A DNA stretch of 64,000 bases, taken from contig SVPH01000011.1 in the NCBI GenBank assembly GCA_015065965.1, positions 1 to 64,000 on the forward strand, read 5' to 3'. Position numbers and translations under genes: made by a program. The DNA is from Oscillospiraceae bacterium (lineage in GTDB: Bacteria; Bacillota; Clostridia; Oscillospirales; Acutalibacteraceae). Positions 46,021 through 54,722 of this stretch are shown piece by piece (the first letter of the stretch is position 1; every line of letters begins with the position of its first letter). The notes under the pieces were generated by a model that was not told the DNA's origin, made no database searches, and saw nothing but the letters and a program-made list of their open reading frames with translations.

Positions 46021-47724
46021 ATGAAAAAGGTATTAAGCGTTTTACTTTCCGCAATTCTCCTTTTAACCTCGCTCACAGCAGGGCTTACCGCAGTTGCTGC
46101 AGATGATGAAACAAACTTTGCTGTTGCATCGGATTTGCATTATGTTGTTCCCACCGAAGAACTTGAAGGCGTGATTGAGGACGAAATCTATTGGTATGCA
46201 AACCGCAGAGCCGCTATGGAAAACGAAAGCAGTTTTATTATTGACGAGTTCCTCAATCAGTGCGCTGCCGATGAAGAATGTGAATTTGTTCTTCTTTCGG
46301 GTGACCTTGTTGACGACGGCAAGTCAATCCATCAGCAGCATGTTGACATGGCTGCAAAACTCAAAGCATTTGAAGAAAAATCGGGCAAGCCTGTTTATGT
46401 TATTCCCGGCAACCATGACTACGGTGTTGACTGCGCAACAAACATTGAAGATTTTGTAAGAGTTTATGCTGATTTCGGTTATAACGAAGCACTCACCGTT
46501 GACGAGGGAACAGGTTCATACACAGACCTCAACGATGATTACAGACTTATAGCGCTTGACAGTTGCGACCCATCAAAGTCAACCGAGGACGGTATGACTG
46601 CAGATAAACTTGCATGGGTTTATGAATCCGCAAAGCAGGCCAAGGAGGACGGTAAATATCCTATCCTTATGATGCACCATAACCTGCTTGATCACCTTCC
46701 TCTCCAAAGACTTCTCAGCAGAAACTTTATCGTTAAATTCCACTATACAACAGCAACTCTGTTTGCTGATTGGGGTATCAAACTTGTTTTTACCGGTCAT
46801 GAGCACTGCAGCGATGCTGCTACATACACAAGCCCTCTGGGCAATGTTATCTATGACTTTGCAACAACTTCTCTTACAATGTATCCCTTGCAGTACAGAG
46901 CATTCACTCTTACCGATGATGAAATTTCTTACGAAGCAAGAACTGTTGATAAAATTGATACCGATGCTCTTACAGCAACAACAGCAGGTTTCTCGCAGGA
47001 GCAGGTTGACCTTATGAATGCAGGTCTTAATGACTACGCAAAAGGCTTCCTTAAAGCAGGCGTACAGTACCGCCTCGGCAAGGGATTCAAAATGGAAGAA
47101 ATGGGCATTGCTGAGGATGCATTTTACTATGACCTTGTTGAAACAGCAGTCGGCGGTCTTGTAAAAATCCTTGAAGAGCCTCTCTACGGCGAGGGCGGTA
47201 TTCAGGAACTTGCAGCCGAATATAATATTGATATTCCCGACAGCGAATACAAAAACGGCTGGGATATTGTAACGGAACTTGTTTCGTGGCACTATGCAGG
47301 CAGCGAACCTTATGACCTTTTCAGCAGAGATATAGTAATCTTCCTCAGACTTGTGTCACTTCTCCTTAAAGATGACCTTGCAACGGTAAGCGACGAAGTT
47401 TTCCTTGAGGCAGCAAATAAACTTTTTGCATATCTCGGAACAGATTCAATTGTAAGAGATATAACAAAACTCGGTGCTTCTGTTTTTGGCGGTGTTACTT
47501 CGGCAGAACTTTTCCTGCTTGCTCTTGTTTCACCCCTCATTGCGGCATTCATTGCTGATGATGACGGCGTTGACGATAACAACGGAACAATCCCCGGTTA
47601 TGGCACAGTTAATTTCCGCAGCAATATTGATAATGTAATTGACAATATTATTAACATATTAAAGTCTGTTATTGAAACTTTATCAGACATGGTTAAAATT
47701 CTTTCCAGAATCTTTATAGCATAA
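46021..47724 (+). CDS. Secreted metallophosphoesterase
   Basis: A 567-aa calcineurin-like phosphoesterase with a signal peptide (cleavage near Ala-Ala-Asp at about 27-28). Metal motifs in order: SDLH (38-40), SGDLVDDG (about 97), PGNHDYG (about 133), MMHHN and FTGHEH. The 300-residue C-terminal part is helical and has a hydrophobic stretch (about 490-515). It probably acts on phosphate esters outside the cell. It begins 20 bp after ileS behind AGAGGTG, so it may share the T-box-controlled transcript. A terminator follows. Confidence 0.85.
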   Translation: MKKVLSVLLSAILLLTSLTAGLTAVAADDETNFAVASDLHYVVPTEELEGVIEDEIYWYANRRAAMENESSFIIDEFLNQCAADEECEFVLLSGDLVDDGKSIHQQHVDMAAKLKAFEEKSGKPVYVIPGNHDYGVDCATNIEDFVRVYADFGYNEALTVDEGTGSYTDLNDDYRLIALDSCDPSKSTEDGMTADKLAWVYESAKQAKEDGKYPILMMHHNLLDHLPLQRLLSRNFIVKFHYTTATLFADWGIKLVFTGHEHCSDAATYTSPLGNVIYDFATTSLTMYPLQYRAFTLTDDEISYEARTVDKIDTDALTATTAGFSQEQVDLMNAGLNDYAKGFLKAGVQYRLGKGFKMEEMGIAEDAFYYDLVETAVGGLVKILEEPLYGEGGIQELAAEYNIDIPDSEYKNGWDIVTELVSWHYAGSEPYDLFSRDIVIFLRLVSLLLKDDLATVSDEVFLEAANKLFAYLGTDSIVRDITKLGASVFGGVTSAELFLLALVSPLIAAFIADDDGVDDNNGTIPGYGTVNFRSNIDNVIDNIINILKSVIETLSDMVKILSRIFIA

Positions 47725-47757
47725 CAAAACAGGGTGTCCTCGGACACCCTGTTTGAT
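47725..47757 (+). terminator. Terminator after the metallophosphoesterase
   Basis: A 13-bp stem, AAACAGGGTGTCC with its complement, closes on TC and is followed by GATTG; weak T tail. Confidence 0.75.
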
Positions 47758-47794
47758 TGTCGATAAAGTCGTCAGAACATGAACAAAATCAAAC

Positions 47795-47824
47795 AAACGG
47801 TAGGAATACTTTTTCCTACCGTTT
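47795..47824 (-). terminator. Stem-loop at the edge of the recombinase-flank copy
   Basis: AAACGGTAGGAA and TTCCTACCGTTT form a 12-bp stem with a 6-nt loop. It lies on the outer side of the sequence described next and may be its boundary or a terminator read leftward. Confidence 0.5.
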
Positions 47825-47880
47825 CCTTATTGTAGTGGTCGGCGACCCGACGACCCGTAAAAGCGTTTGAATCTTTTTGT

Positions 47881-47973
47881 TCATTCGCCGTTTTTTCTCC
47901 CATCGGAGTACCTTTGTACGCCTGTACGAATTAAGGATACCGAAACAAAACAACCCACGCTGAATGCTTTCAA
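47881..47973 (-). repeat. Recombinase-flank copy lacking the recombinase (copy A)
   Basis: On the minus strand this reads GAAAGCATTCAGCGTGGG-TTGTTTTGTTTC and then directly GGTATCCTTAATTCGTAC, AAAGGTAC and GAAAAAACGGCG. The first part matches the leader just upstream of the recombinase at 58552 (AGCGTGGGTTGTTT, 58517-58530); the second matches the trailer just after its stop (copy B). The 1.6-kb gene is absent between them. Confidence 0.6.
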
Positions 47974-47997
47974 AAAATAATTTTTGGAGGTATCCTA

Positions 47998-48252
47998 ATG
48001 AACTATATTAAATCTTGTGAATTCAACATTGACACAGCTTGCGTTGAAGTAAAACTCAACGATGGTTCAACGGTATCCATCGACTGCATTGCAGTCGAAA
48101 ACGAATATGCAAACAATATGTACGAAGTATCGGAACTCGACTTTCTCATCTATAATGAACCAAAGAGTTATGTAAGATTACTGCTCAGTGGTAAGATGGA
48201 AGAATATCTGCGAAATAATACGGATTATACCCCATTATCAGAGTTGAGATAA
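47998..48252 (+). CDS. DUF6061 family small protein
   Basis: An 84-aa acidic protein, starting with a strand-rich part (KSCEFNIDTACVEVKLNDGS) and ending with a Tyr/Leu-rich helix (SELDFLIYNEPKSYVRLLLSG). The pattern matches DUF6061, small proteins commonly next to serine recombinases and relaxases in gut Clostridia. TTTGGAGG precedes the ATG. It diverges from the recombinase-flank copy to its left, so it is probably cargo of the same element. Function unknown. Confidence 0.75.
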   Translation: MNYIKSCEFNIDTACVEVKLNDGSTVSIDCIAVENEYANNMYEVSELDFLIYNEPKSYVRLLLSGKMEEYLRNNTDYTPLSELR

Positions 48253-48258
48253 CCTTTA

Positions 48259-48302
48259 AAAAGCCATACAGACTGATTTTGCTGTCAATCTGTATGGCTT
48301 TT
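48259..48302. terminator. Bidirectional terminator between DUF6061 and cotH
   Basis: A 14-bp perfect stem (AAAAGCCATACAGA and complement) with a 16-nt loop and T-rich ends on both strands, between converging genes. Confidence 0.88.
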
Positions 48303-48315
48303 AATATTTTGAGAG

Positions 48316-50343
48316 TTATGCAGTTTGGTTACCGTTCATCGGAGGCATGGTACCATTCCCGAAGTTAACTCCGTTTGGCGGAGATGCAGGGAATCCGCCG
48401 CTGAAGTTTGGCATCTGTGAAGGATCAAACCCTTTGGGGAGTTCACCGTTCATCGGTGGCGTTTGACCGCTTGACGGATCGAATCCTTCGGGTAATTGTG
48501 ACGGGTCGAATCCTTCGGGTAACTCACCGTTGAATTCAGGAAAATCTCCGTTCATTTCGGGAGGCTGCGGCTGAGTTGTTTGAACTTCTGTGTTCGGAAC
48601 AGTTGTTGTTTCAGATGGCTTTGGTGATTCTTCCGCAGGTTTTGTCTGATCGGGATTTTTCTGCGGTCTTTCACCTCCGGGCATACCGCCTCTGCCGCCC
48701 ATCGACATCGTTCCCATATCCGATATATTAATACCCGACGCATCAACCAAAGAGGAGAGAGAACTTTGTGAGTTTGTGGAGGAAATAGTTCCGTTGAGCT
48801 GTCTGCTTACGCTTTCAGCACGAAGCATACAGAACTTTTTCAAGGTTGATGCGCCGAGCACGAAGCTGTCATAATCGCAAAACTTCGTGGGGTCTTTTTC
48901 AACATATGGTGAAATTATTTCCGTTACGGCATCAATTTCTTTTTCGAATTTGCCGCTGTCGAAATATTCACTTATGAACTGTGAGAAATATTCGTGATAA
49001 AGATTTGTGTATTCTTCATTTTCAAATATCCATGCAATCATCGGTCTGTCGCTGATATCGCCGCCAGAAACGGGAGAATCTATTGCGGAATTGACCGCAC
49101 TTGTTGCATCGGAAGACTGAAATGTTCCGAATGCAAGGTTATAGTCCCACGGAAGCATTTCCATAACGCCGTCTTTTTCATAGAGATAGTAGTTGTGAAT
49201 CATACTGCCCGTGTAGCTGTCACCGTTGACAACGAAATTGTGCACAACAAAATATTTTATGACCTGCTCAATATCAACAACGGATTCAATGTTTTCACCG
49301 TTTGAAAGAGCTTTCAGCGACTCAATCAGTCGGCTTTTATCAGCATCGGTTATATCTGTTTTGGCATTGTCAAAAATATTCGGGTAGCTTTCAAATGAAT
49401 CATCAATGTATTTAAGCTTGACATCATCGCTGCCTTTACCGCCCATACCGTCTTTTTCGCCTCTGTCGGCAAAAGCTCTGTCCTCAAAATTTTCGGGCAT
49501 TTCGGGAATTTGTGACATATTCGGCATTTGTGAAAAGTCCGGCATTTCACCGCTTTCAAAAGGAGTTTCGCTGTTATCAAAGGATCTTTGACCTCTGCCG
49601 TCAAAACCTTCGGGAGGTGTCTGCATCTGATTGTTGCGATTATTTTCTGCGTTTTCCTCATTGTTTTCAAACTCTGAAAAATCAAAGTCTTTTCCGTTGC
49701 CTCTTCCGCCGCCGAAGCTCATGCTGTCAGGTTTATAAAGTTCGCCGTAATCGTTGCCGTAGTTTCTTTGCAGGAACGATTCTTCTATGGACTCAACCGC
49801 AAGATAAAGTCCGAAATCCTCACCGTTGACGGTTATATAAACATAGCTGCAAAGAGGTGCAGCAACACCGAATTCGCCCATCATTCTGTAAACAAGATAA
49901 TCCTTCATATAGGTGTTATCCTGAATGATATTGTTAAGGCTTATTTTATCAAGACCGTAGTAGCTTTTGGTGTTGTCATACTGGTCAAATTCAAGCTTGA
50001 AGCTGTATCTGTCGCTGTTCATCTGTGAAACATTGCTGAGTGAGGTGTTTCCCTTTGCTCTTATGCCGATGTTGGAATAGTTTTCGCCGTCAATAACAAC
50101 GGAACACATTGAGTATTCCTCATTTTCGCAGGTTTCAATGAAGCCTTCCCAATCGTTCATAACTATGTCAAGCGTATGAACTCTGTCTGTTGCAAAAAGG
50201 CGGTTTTCATAGCCCAATGATTTGCCTGCAGAAACGATTCCGAGTGACTTTCCGTTCATAAATAAAACGGTTATAACAAGAGCAAGTGCAACGGCAACGC
50301 AGCAGATTTTATCAATATGCTTATGGGTTGACATATTGCTCAC
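48316..50343 (-). CDS. CotH kinase family protein, membrane-anchored
   Basis: The 675-aa protein has an N-terminal membrane helix (about 11-32) and a CotH protein-kinase-like domain: GNTSLSNV, SFKLEFDQYDNTKSYYGLDKI, DYLVYRMM and the metal-binding MLPWDYNLAFG. CotH in Bacillus phosphorylates spore-coat proteins. A Gly/Asn/Met-rich insert (about 205-300) splits the domain. The C-terminal 130 residues are low-complexity, with repeats of PEGFDPSQ and PPMNG type. It is the last gene of the VTC-DUF4956-CotH operon (2 bp after DUF4956), a set that recurs in Clostridia. Substrate unknown. Confidence 0.85.
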   Translation of the reverse strand: MSNMSTHKHIDKICCVAVALALVITVLFMNGKSLGIVSAGKSLGYENRLFATDRVHTLDIVMNDWEGFIETCENEEYSMCSVVIDGENYSNIGIRAKGNTSLSNVSQMNSDRYSFKLEFDQYDNTKSYYGLDKISLNNIIQDNTYMKDYLVYRMMGEFGVAAPLCSYVYITVNGEDFGLYLAVESIEESFLQRNYGNDYGELYKPDSMSFGGGRGNGKDFDFSEFENNEENAENNRNNQMQTPPEGFDGRGQRSFDNSETPFESGEMPDFSQMPNMSQIPEMPENFEDRAFADRGEKDGMGGKGSDDVKLKYIDDSFESYPNIFDNAKTDITDADKSRLIESLKALSNGENIESVVDIEQVIKYFVVHNFVVNGDSYTGSMIHNYYLYEKDGVMEMLPWDYNLAFGTFQSSDATSAVNSAIDSPVSGGDISDRPMIAWIFENEEYTNLYHEYFSQFISEYFDSGKFEKEIDAVTEIISPYVEKDPTKFCDYDSFVLGASTLKKFCMLRAESVSRQLNGTISSTNSQSSLSSLVDASGINISDMGTMSMGGRGGMPGGERPQKNPDQTKPAEESPKPSETTTVPNTEVQTTQPQPPEMNGDFPEFNGELPEGFDPSQLPEGFDPSSGQTPPMNGELPKGFDPSQMPNFSGGFPASPPNGVNFGNGTMPPMNGNQTA

Positions 50344-50344
50344 C

Positions 50345-51016
50345 TCAACCCATGTAATCGCCGTTATAGCTTACAAGAACAGCGCTGTTGATGCCGTTCA
50401 TTGCAGAAAGTTCGTTGATAAAATCGGTGTTATCATCCTTAAGACGGATTTCAAGAGTCAGTTCAACAGAGCCGCTTTGTGCAGTTTTGCTTTTTACTGT
50501 GCATTTGTTGACCTTATCTTTGAGATAATTTTTTGCGTTTTCTTCGCTTGCGTGTGAATCGCAGTTTATAACAATAAGATAGGGATTAAAATGCGATTTT
50601 CTGTTTACAAAAACAAGAAGAACAACACCGATAACAATACTTCCGATAACCGCAAGAGGAATCATACCTGCGGCAAGAACAATGCCGACTGCGATTGCCC
50701 AGAAAAGGAAGGCGATGTCAAGCGGTTCTTTGATTGCGGTTCTGAAACGGACAATCGAAAGAGCACCGACCATACCGAGCGAAAGAACAACATTGCTTGT
50801 AACGGCAAGAATAACGAGAGTTGTAATCATAGTCAGCGCAACGAGTGTTACGCCGAAACTTGATGAATACATAACGCCGCTGAACGTCTTTTTGTAAACA
50901 AAGAAAATAAAAATTCCAATCAGAAAAGCAAGAGCCATTGCTATTGCCATATCAAGCATACTTACGCTTGCAATGTTTTCGATAAAACTTGATTTAAAAA
51001 TGTCTGAAAAATTCAT
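50345..51016 (-). CDS. DUF4956 family membrane protein
   Basis: A 223-aa protein: about four membrane helices (roughly 22-42, 53-82, 100-115, 118-135) including the family block SLGMVGALSIVRFRTAIKEP, then a soluble ferredoxin-like C-terminal domain (about 145-223). No enzymatic role is known; its constant place beside VTC-type polymerases suggests a helper or channel for that system (inference). Confidence 0.88.
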   Translation of the reverse strand: MNFSDIFKSSFIENIASVSMLDMAIAMALAFLIGIFIFFVYKKTFSGVMYSSSFGVTLVALTMITTLVILAVTSNVVLSLGMVGALSIVRFRTAIKEPLDIAFLFWAIAVGIVLAAGMIPLAVIGSIVIGVVLLVFVNRKSHFNPYLIVINCDSHASEENAKNYLKDKVNKCTVKSKTAQSGSVELTLEIRLKDDNTDFINELSAMNGINSAVLVSYNGDYMG

Positions 51017-51031
51017 TGTATTAATCTCCTT

Positions 51032-51703
51032 TTAGTCATAAATTCTGCTGATTGCGTATTTTGAAAATGCTGAAGTCCTTCTGTCGCCGATTTGTATTGC
51101 GTTTCTGATAACCGTTGGCAAAAATTCATCCCATTTGACCTCTAAGATTATCGGGTTATCAGGAATCGGAACCGTCGGACAGTCTTTGCTGAAAAAATTC
51201 TTTGAAGCAAGACCTGTTTTGATTTCATAATCAAGGGTAATCCGCACATTGCCCGCAGGATAAACAAATGGTTCTCTCCAATAGTCAACAATCGTTTTCG
51301 GTTTCAGCTGCTGAACGGTCATTTTTTGAAAAAGCTCACGGATGAGTTCATCTTCGGAGTTCTTCATCCAACCAATGTCACCGTCAATGATTTTCTGAAC
51401 TCGTTCTTTTGTTAAATTTGCACTTTTTTTGCTGCAGAGTCCTGCAGTCTTGCTCTTTTTCTCAAGATGAATAACCGTTGTGTCGAAATTATAGTATCTG
51501 ATTCTGAATTTTTCACGGCGGCTTATTCCGTCAATCTTTTCCCTCAATGCGGTATCGGCAGGAGTATCAAAATAAAGGCTTCGGATAAAATATCTGCCGT
51601 CAACGGCGTTTTTATCTGACTTCATAACTGCACTCAGCCTTTTCCGCAGCACAACCATATCCCCATAATTGATTAAATGCTTCCATTCGTGACGAAGATT
51701 CAA
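51032..51703 (-). CDS. VTC-domain polyphosphate polymerase
   Basis: The VTC domain of yeast vacuolar transporter chaperone makes polyphosphate from ATP inside a basic tunnel; bacterial single-domain homologues are proposed to act likewise. Here are RHEWKHLI, YFIRSLYFDT, KFRIRYYN, HLEKKSK and ILEVKWDEFLP, the successive strands with the Arg/Lys/Glu residues that line the tunnel. The frame runs on upstream, but GAGGTG eight bases before a TTG at 51703 sets the start (223 aa); the longer form would cross into the neighbouring promoter. First gene of the operon. Confidence 0.88.
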   Translation of the reverse strand: MNLRHEWKHLINYGDMVVLRKRLSAVMKSDKNAVDGRYFIRSLYFDTPADTALREKIDGISRREKFRIRYYNFDTTVIHLEKKSKTAGLCSKKSANLTKERVQKIIDGDIGWMKNSEDELIRELFQKMTVQQLKPKTIVDYWREPFVYPAGNVRITLDYEIKTGLASKNFFSKDCPTVPIPDNPIILEVKWDEFLPTVIRNAIQIGDRRTSAFSKYAISRIYD

Positions 51704-51778
51704 GTTTTTATCACCTCTCTTGTATGGCGTAATAATACCACGATAAACTGAATTAAAACTGAAAATCCGAAAGTGACA

Positions 51779-51823
51779 ATGTAAAAGAAATGTAAACAAA
51801 TTCTTTTTCAGCTTTATTTCAGC
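51779..51823. promoter_or_regulatory. 11-bp-phased direct repeats between VTC and the response regulator
   Basis: ATGTAAA occurs at 51779-51785 and 51790-51796, and TTTCAGC at 51806-51812 and 51817-51823; both pairs repeat with an 11-bp period. OmpR/PhoB-type regulators bind such direct repeats. The gap also holds TATAAT near 51835 for the response-regulator gene and TATTAT (minus strand, 51737-51732) for the VTC operon. Confidence 0.6.
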
Positions 51824-51860
51824 AAACAGAGATATTATAATAATCGGGCAGGTGAAAATG

Positions 51861-52529
51861 ATGAAAATACTTATAATTGAAGATGAAAAAATCCTTGCTG
51901 ATTCGCTGAAAACGCTTCTTGAAGGCAAAGGCTTTGAGGTTGAAGCAGTTTATGACGGCGAAACGGGCAAGGAATATGCAGAACTCGGAATATATGATTT
52001 GCTGATACTTGATGTTATGATGCCGAAAATGGACGGCTATGAGGTTGCAAGGCAGGTGCGTTCGCAGAGATGCTCAACTCCGATTCTTATGCTTACGGCA
52101 AAATCTGAAGTTGAGGACAGAATAAAAGGTCTTAACAGCGGTGCGGATTATTATCTTACAAAACCTTTTGATACCGCTGAACTTCTCGCATGTATTAACG
52201 CACTTCTCCGTCGTCAGGGAAATCAGGTTGACGAGCTTGTTTTCGGCAACACCTCACTTGACCTTTCATCGGGCAAACTTATCTGCGGTGAAAAATCCGT
52301 TCGTCTTTCTGCAAAGGAATTTGACGTTATGCGTTTGCTTATGCAGTCAAAAGACCGTAATCTTTCAAAGGAAGCTTTGCTTGCAAGAGTGTGGGGTTAT
52401 GACTCAAATGCTGTTGAAAATCACGTTGAGGTATATATCGGATTTCTCCGCAAAAAGCTTCGCAGCATCGGCTCAGATATAAGCATCGAAGCCATAAGAC
52501 GGCTCGGTTATCATCTGGAGGTTAAATAA
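51861..52529 (+). CDS. OmpR-family response regulator
   Basis: A 222-aa two-component regulator: receiver domain with acidic pocket IIEDE, phospho-acceptor LDVMMPKMDG (Asp51), Lys101 in TKPFD, then a winged-helix output domain (LSAKEFDVMRLL, RVWGYDS, VEVYIGFLRKKL). Starts are possible at GTG 51852 and ATG 51858; AGGTG is best spaced for ATG 51861. It is translationally tied to the kinase (stop and start adjoin) and diverges from the VTC-DUF4956-CotH operon, which it may control. Confidence 0.93.
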   Translation: MKILIIEDEKILADSLKTLLEGKGFEVEAVYDGETGKEYAELGIYDLLILDVMMPKMDGYEVARQVRSQRCSTPILMLTAKSEVEDRIKGLNSGADYYLTKPFDTAELLACINALLRRQGNQVDELVFGNTSLDLSSGKLICGEKSVRLSAKEFDVMRLLMQSKDRNLSKEALLARVWGYDSNAVENHVEVYIGFLRKKLRSIGSDISIEAIRRLGYHLEVK

Positions 52530-53735
52530 ATGCTTAAAAAGCTGAGAATTAAATTTATATGTATTTTTATGGTAACCGTAACCGTTATGCTCGGCATAAT
52601 CCTTGGTACGGTTATTACACTCACGCACAAAAATATCGAACAGCAAAACATCTCGGCAATGAGGGATATAGCAATGCCTCCAAAGCCTCACAATAAACCC
52701 GAAAAAGAATTTGAACATATCCCGAAACCGCATTTCAGTCTGCTTATCACCCCTGACGGAGAATTTATTGCAGAAGATAACGGTATGTTTGATTTGTCCG
52801 ATGAAGAATATCTGAACTCCCTTTTTGAATATGCTGAAAGCCGTGACGAGGAAACGGGAATCGTTCCCGATACGTCTTTGCGTTATTTCCGCAACAGAAC
52901 TCCGATGGGTAACAGCTATATTTTTACCGATGTTTCAGCCGAAGCAGATATGCTTGAAAGTCTTTACAGAACTTGCGTAATCATCGGATTAAGTGCATTG
53001 CTGCTTTTCTTTGTCATAAGTATCTTCCTTGCAAAATGGACGGTTAAACCGGTTGAAGAAGCGTGGTATAAGCAGAAGCAATTTATTGCCGATGCATCAC
53101 ACGAATTAAAAACTCCGCTTACGGTCATAACAACGAATGCCGAGCTCATGAAATCTGAAAGCTCCGAAGAAAGCAAAGCAAAATTCACTGATAATATTCT
53201 AACAATGTCAAAGCAAATGAGAGGTCTTGTTGAAAGTATGCTTGAAATTGCAAGGCTCGATAACGGCAGTGTCAGAAAAGAGTTTGCGGTTTTTAATCTT
53301 AGCGAAACCGTATCCGATGCAATTCTGCCGTTTGAAGCACTGTTCTATGAGAAAGAGCAGATTTTTACAAGCGAAATTGAACCCGATATAAGAATAAACG
53401 GCAATGTGGAGCAAATAAAACAGGTCGTTGATATTCTTCTTGATAATGCAAACAAATACGCATCGGAAAAATCGGAAATAAAGCTGATTCTGAAAAAGCA
53501 AAGCAGAAACCAGTGCAGACTTTCAGTAAGTGACGAAGGCGAAGCCATACCCGAAGAAGAACTGAAAAACATTTTCAAGCGTTTTTACAGAGGCGACAAA
53601 ACCCGTCAGATGAACAACAGCTACGGTCTCGGTCTTTCCATTGCTGAAAGCATCGTCATCGAGCATTCGGGCAAAATCTTTGCCGAAAGCAAAAACGGGT
53701 TCAATACATTCATAGTGCAGTTTCATATAGTATAA
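52530..53735 (+). CDS. Sensor histidine kinase
   Basis: A 401-aa membrane kinase with two helices (about 8-31 and 149-170) around a small extracytoplasmic domain of about 115 residues that begins with a Pro/His/Lys-rich stretch (MPPKPHNKPEKEFEHIPKPH). The H box is DASHELKTPL (His191); N box LDNANKY, G boxes SVSDEGEAI and YGLGLSIAES. No HAMP domain is obvious. Partner of the upstream regulator. The His-rich sensor stretch could bind a metal or polyanion, as speculation. Confidence 0.92.
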   Translation: MLKKLRIKFICIFMVTVTVMLGIILGTVITLTHKNIEQQNISAMRDIAMPPKPHNKPEKEFEHIPKPHFSLLITPDGEFIAEDNGMFDLSDEEYLNSLFEYAESRDEETGIVPDTSLRYFRNRTPMGNSYIFTDVSAEADMLESLYRTCVIIGLSALLLFFVISIFLAKWTVKPVEEAWYKQKQFIADASHELKTPLTVITTNAELMKSESSEESKAKFTDNILTMSKQMRGLVESMLEIARLDNGSVRKEFAVFNLSETVSDAILPFEALFYEKEQIFTSEIEPDIRINGNVEQIKQVVDILLDNANKYASEKSEIKLILKKQSRNQCRLSVSDEGEAIPEEELKNIFKRFYRGDKTRQMNNSYGLGLSIAESIVIEHSGKIFAESKNGFNTFIVQFHIV

Positions 53736-53738
53736 AGT

Positions 53739-53775
53739 AAGCAGACAACATTCATTACAATGCTGTCTGCTTTTC
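53739..53775 (+). terminator. Terminator after the two-component genes
   Basis: AAGCAGACA with TGTCTGCTT, extended past one mismatch by ACATT-like pairing, and TTTTCTC tail. Confidence 0.85.
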
Positions 53776-54594
53776 TCATTTGTGTTTCTTTCTGGTTTTA
53801 CCTCTCTGACTGTACGGACTTTTCATATGCTTTGATTTTTTGAGAATGTTTATTTGTGTTACAAGTTTCTCTTTTGTGAGCGAGTCGTAGTCTATGCCGA
53901 GGGAGTTGAGATACATTCTGACCTTTTTTTCTTCGTCGCTGCCTTCAAAATTCAATGCATCCTGCAACTGCTTTTGTGCATCTGCCGCAGGCGAAACCGT
54001 GTCTGCTGTTGTTCTGTCGGTTTTGTGGTTTTCACGGATTGTGCTGATAATTCGGTCAAGGTCTTTATGTATCACGTGGCCGAAATATTCATCTTCATCA
54101 ACCTGTGCAAGTTCCAAAGTGCGGACATATAAATCGTTTTCATCAGAGCATTTCTCCATTGCCGCATTCCTCACAACACCGAGAACGGCATTCAAATCGT
54201 TGATTCTCATATCAGCGATTCGGTCAACATAGATTTCGATATCGGTCAGGAATCTTCTGAAATCCTCGTGGGTTGCAATTTCGCAAAGCAGCCTTGTGTT
54301 AATCTTTCCGCTTTCAAGTAAATCAATCATATCATCACTCAGAAGCAGATTATTGATGTCTGCATTCGGGTGATTTTTTTGCTCCGTCAGACCGAGCAGA
54401 TAATCGGTTGAAACGCCATAGAAATTTGCAAGTGTGACAAGATTGAACGGACTCATATCCTTGTATTCTTCGGTTTCGTATTTGCCAAGTGCAGATTTAG
54501 AAATGCCCGTTTTCTCGGCAAGCTGTTCAAGAGTCAGCTTTTGTTCTGTTCTCAGATCCTTCAGTCGTTCTTGTATTGTTAATTTTAAGTACAT
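53776..54594 (-). CDS. XRE-family transcriptional regulator
   Basis: A 272-aa protein with an N-terminal helix-turn-helix (LTLEQLAEKTGISKSALGKYE, about residues 20-40, ending YLLGLTEQ) and a long helical C-terminal part (70-272) without a recognised domain, ending in a very basic tail (RGKTRKKHK). CACTCCTTT on the plus strand shows AAAGGAGTG ahead of the ATG. The neighbours are another XRE regulator and mobile-element remains. Confidence 0.82.
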   Translation of the reverse strand: MYLKLTIQERLKDLRTEQKLTLEQLAEKTGISKSALGKYETEEYKDMSPFNLVTLANFYGVSTDYLLGLTEQKNHPNADINNLLLSDDMIDLLESGKINTRLLCEIATHEDFRRFLTDIEIYVDRIADMRINDLNAVLGVVRNAAMEKCSDENDLYVRTLELAQVDEDEYFGHVIHKDLDRIISTIRENHKTDRTTADTVSPAADAQKQLQDALNFEGSDEEKKVRMYLNSLGIDYDSLTKEKLVTQINILKKSKHMKSPYSQRGKTRKKHK

Positions 54595-54685
54595 ATCATC
54601 ACTCCTTTAATTTAATTATATAGTATTTGCTGTCCGTTTTGTGGTACTTTGTGTCGATTTTTCGATAAATTTACAGTAATTGAAT

Positions 54686-54715
54686 GAAAAAACTGCCCTC
54701 ACAAAGAGAGCAGTT
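54686..54715 (-). terminator. Terminator of the second XRE gene
   Basis: On the minus strand AACTGCTCTC and GAGGGCAGTT (one wobble) with loop TTTGT and six T. Confidence 0.82.
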
Positions 54716-54722
54716 ACAAGAA

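Noticed and set aside
48400-48560. Repeated DNA blocks resembling a CRISPR-like array
   Set aside because: The repeats are in frame and encode the PEGFDP/PPMNG tail of CotH; spacers are not unique and no cas genes are present.
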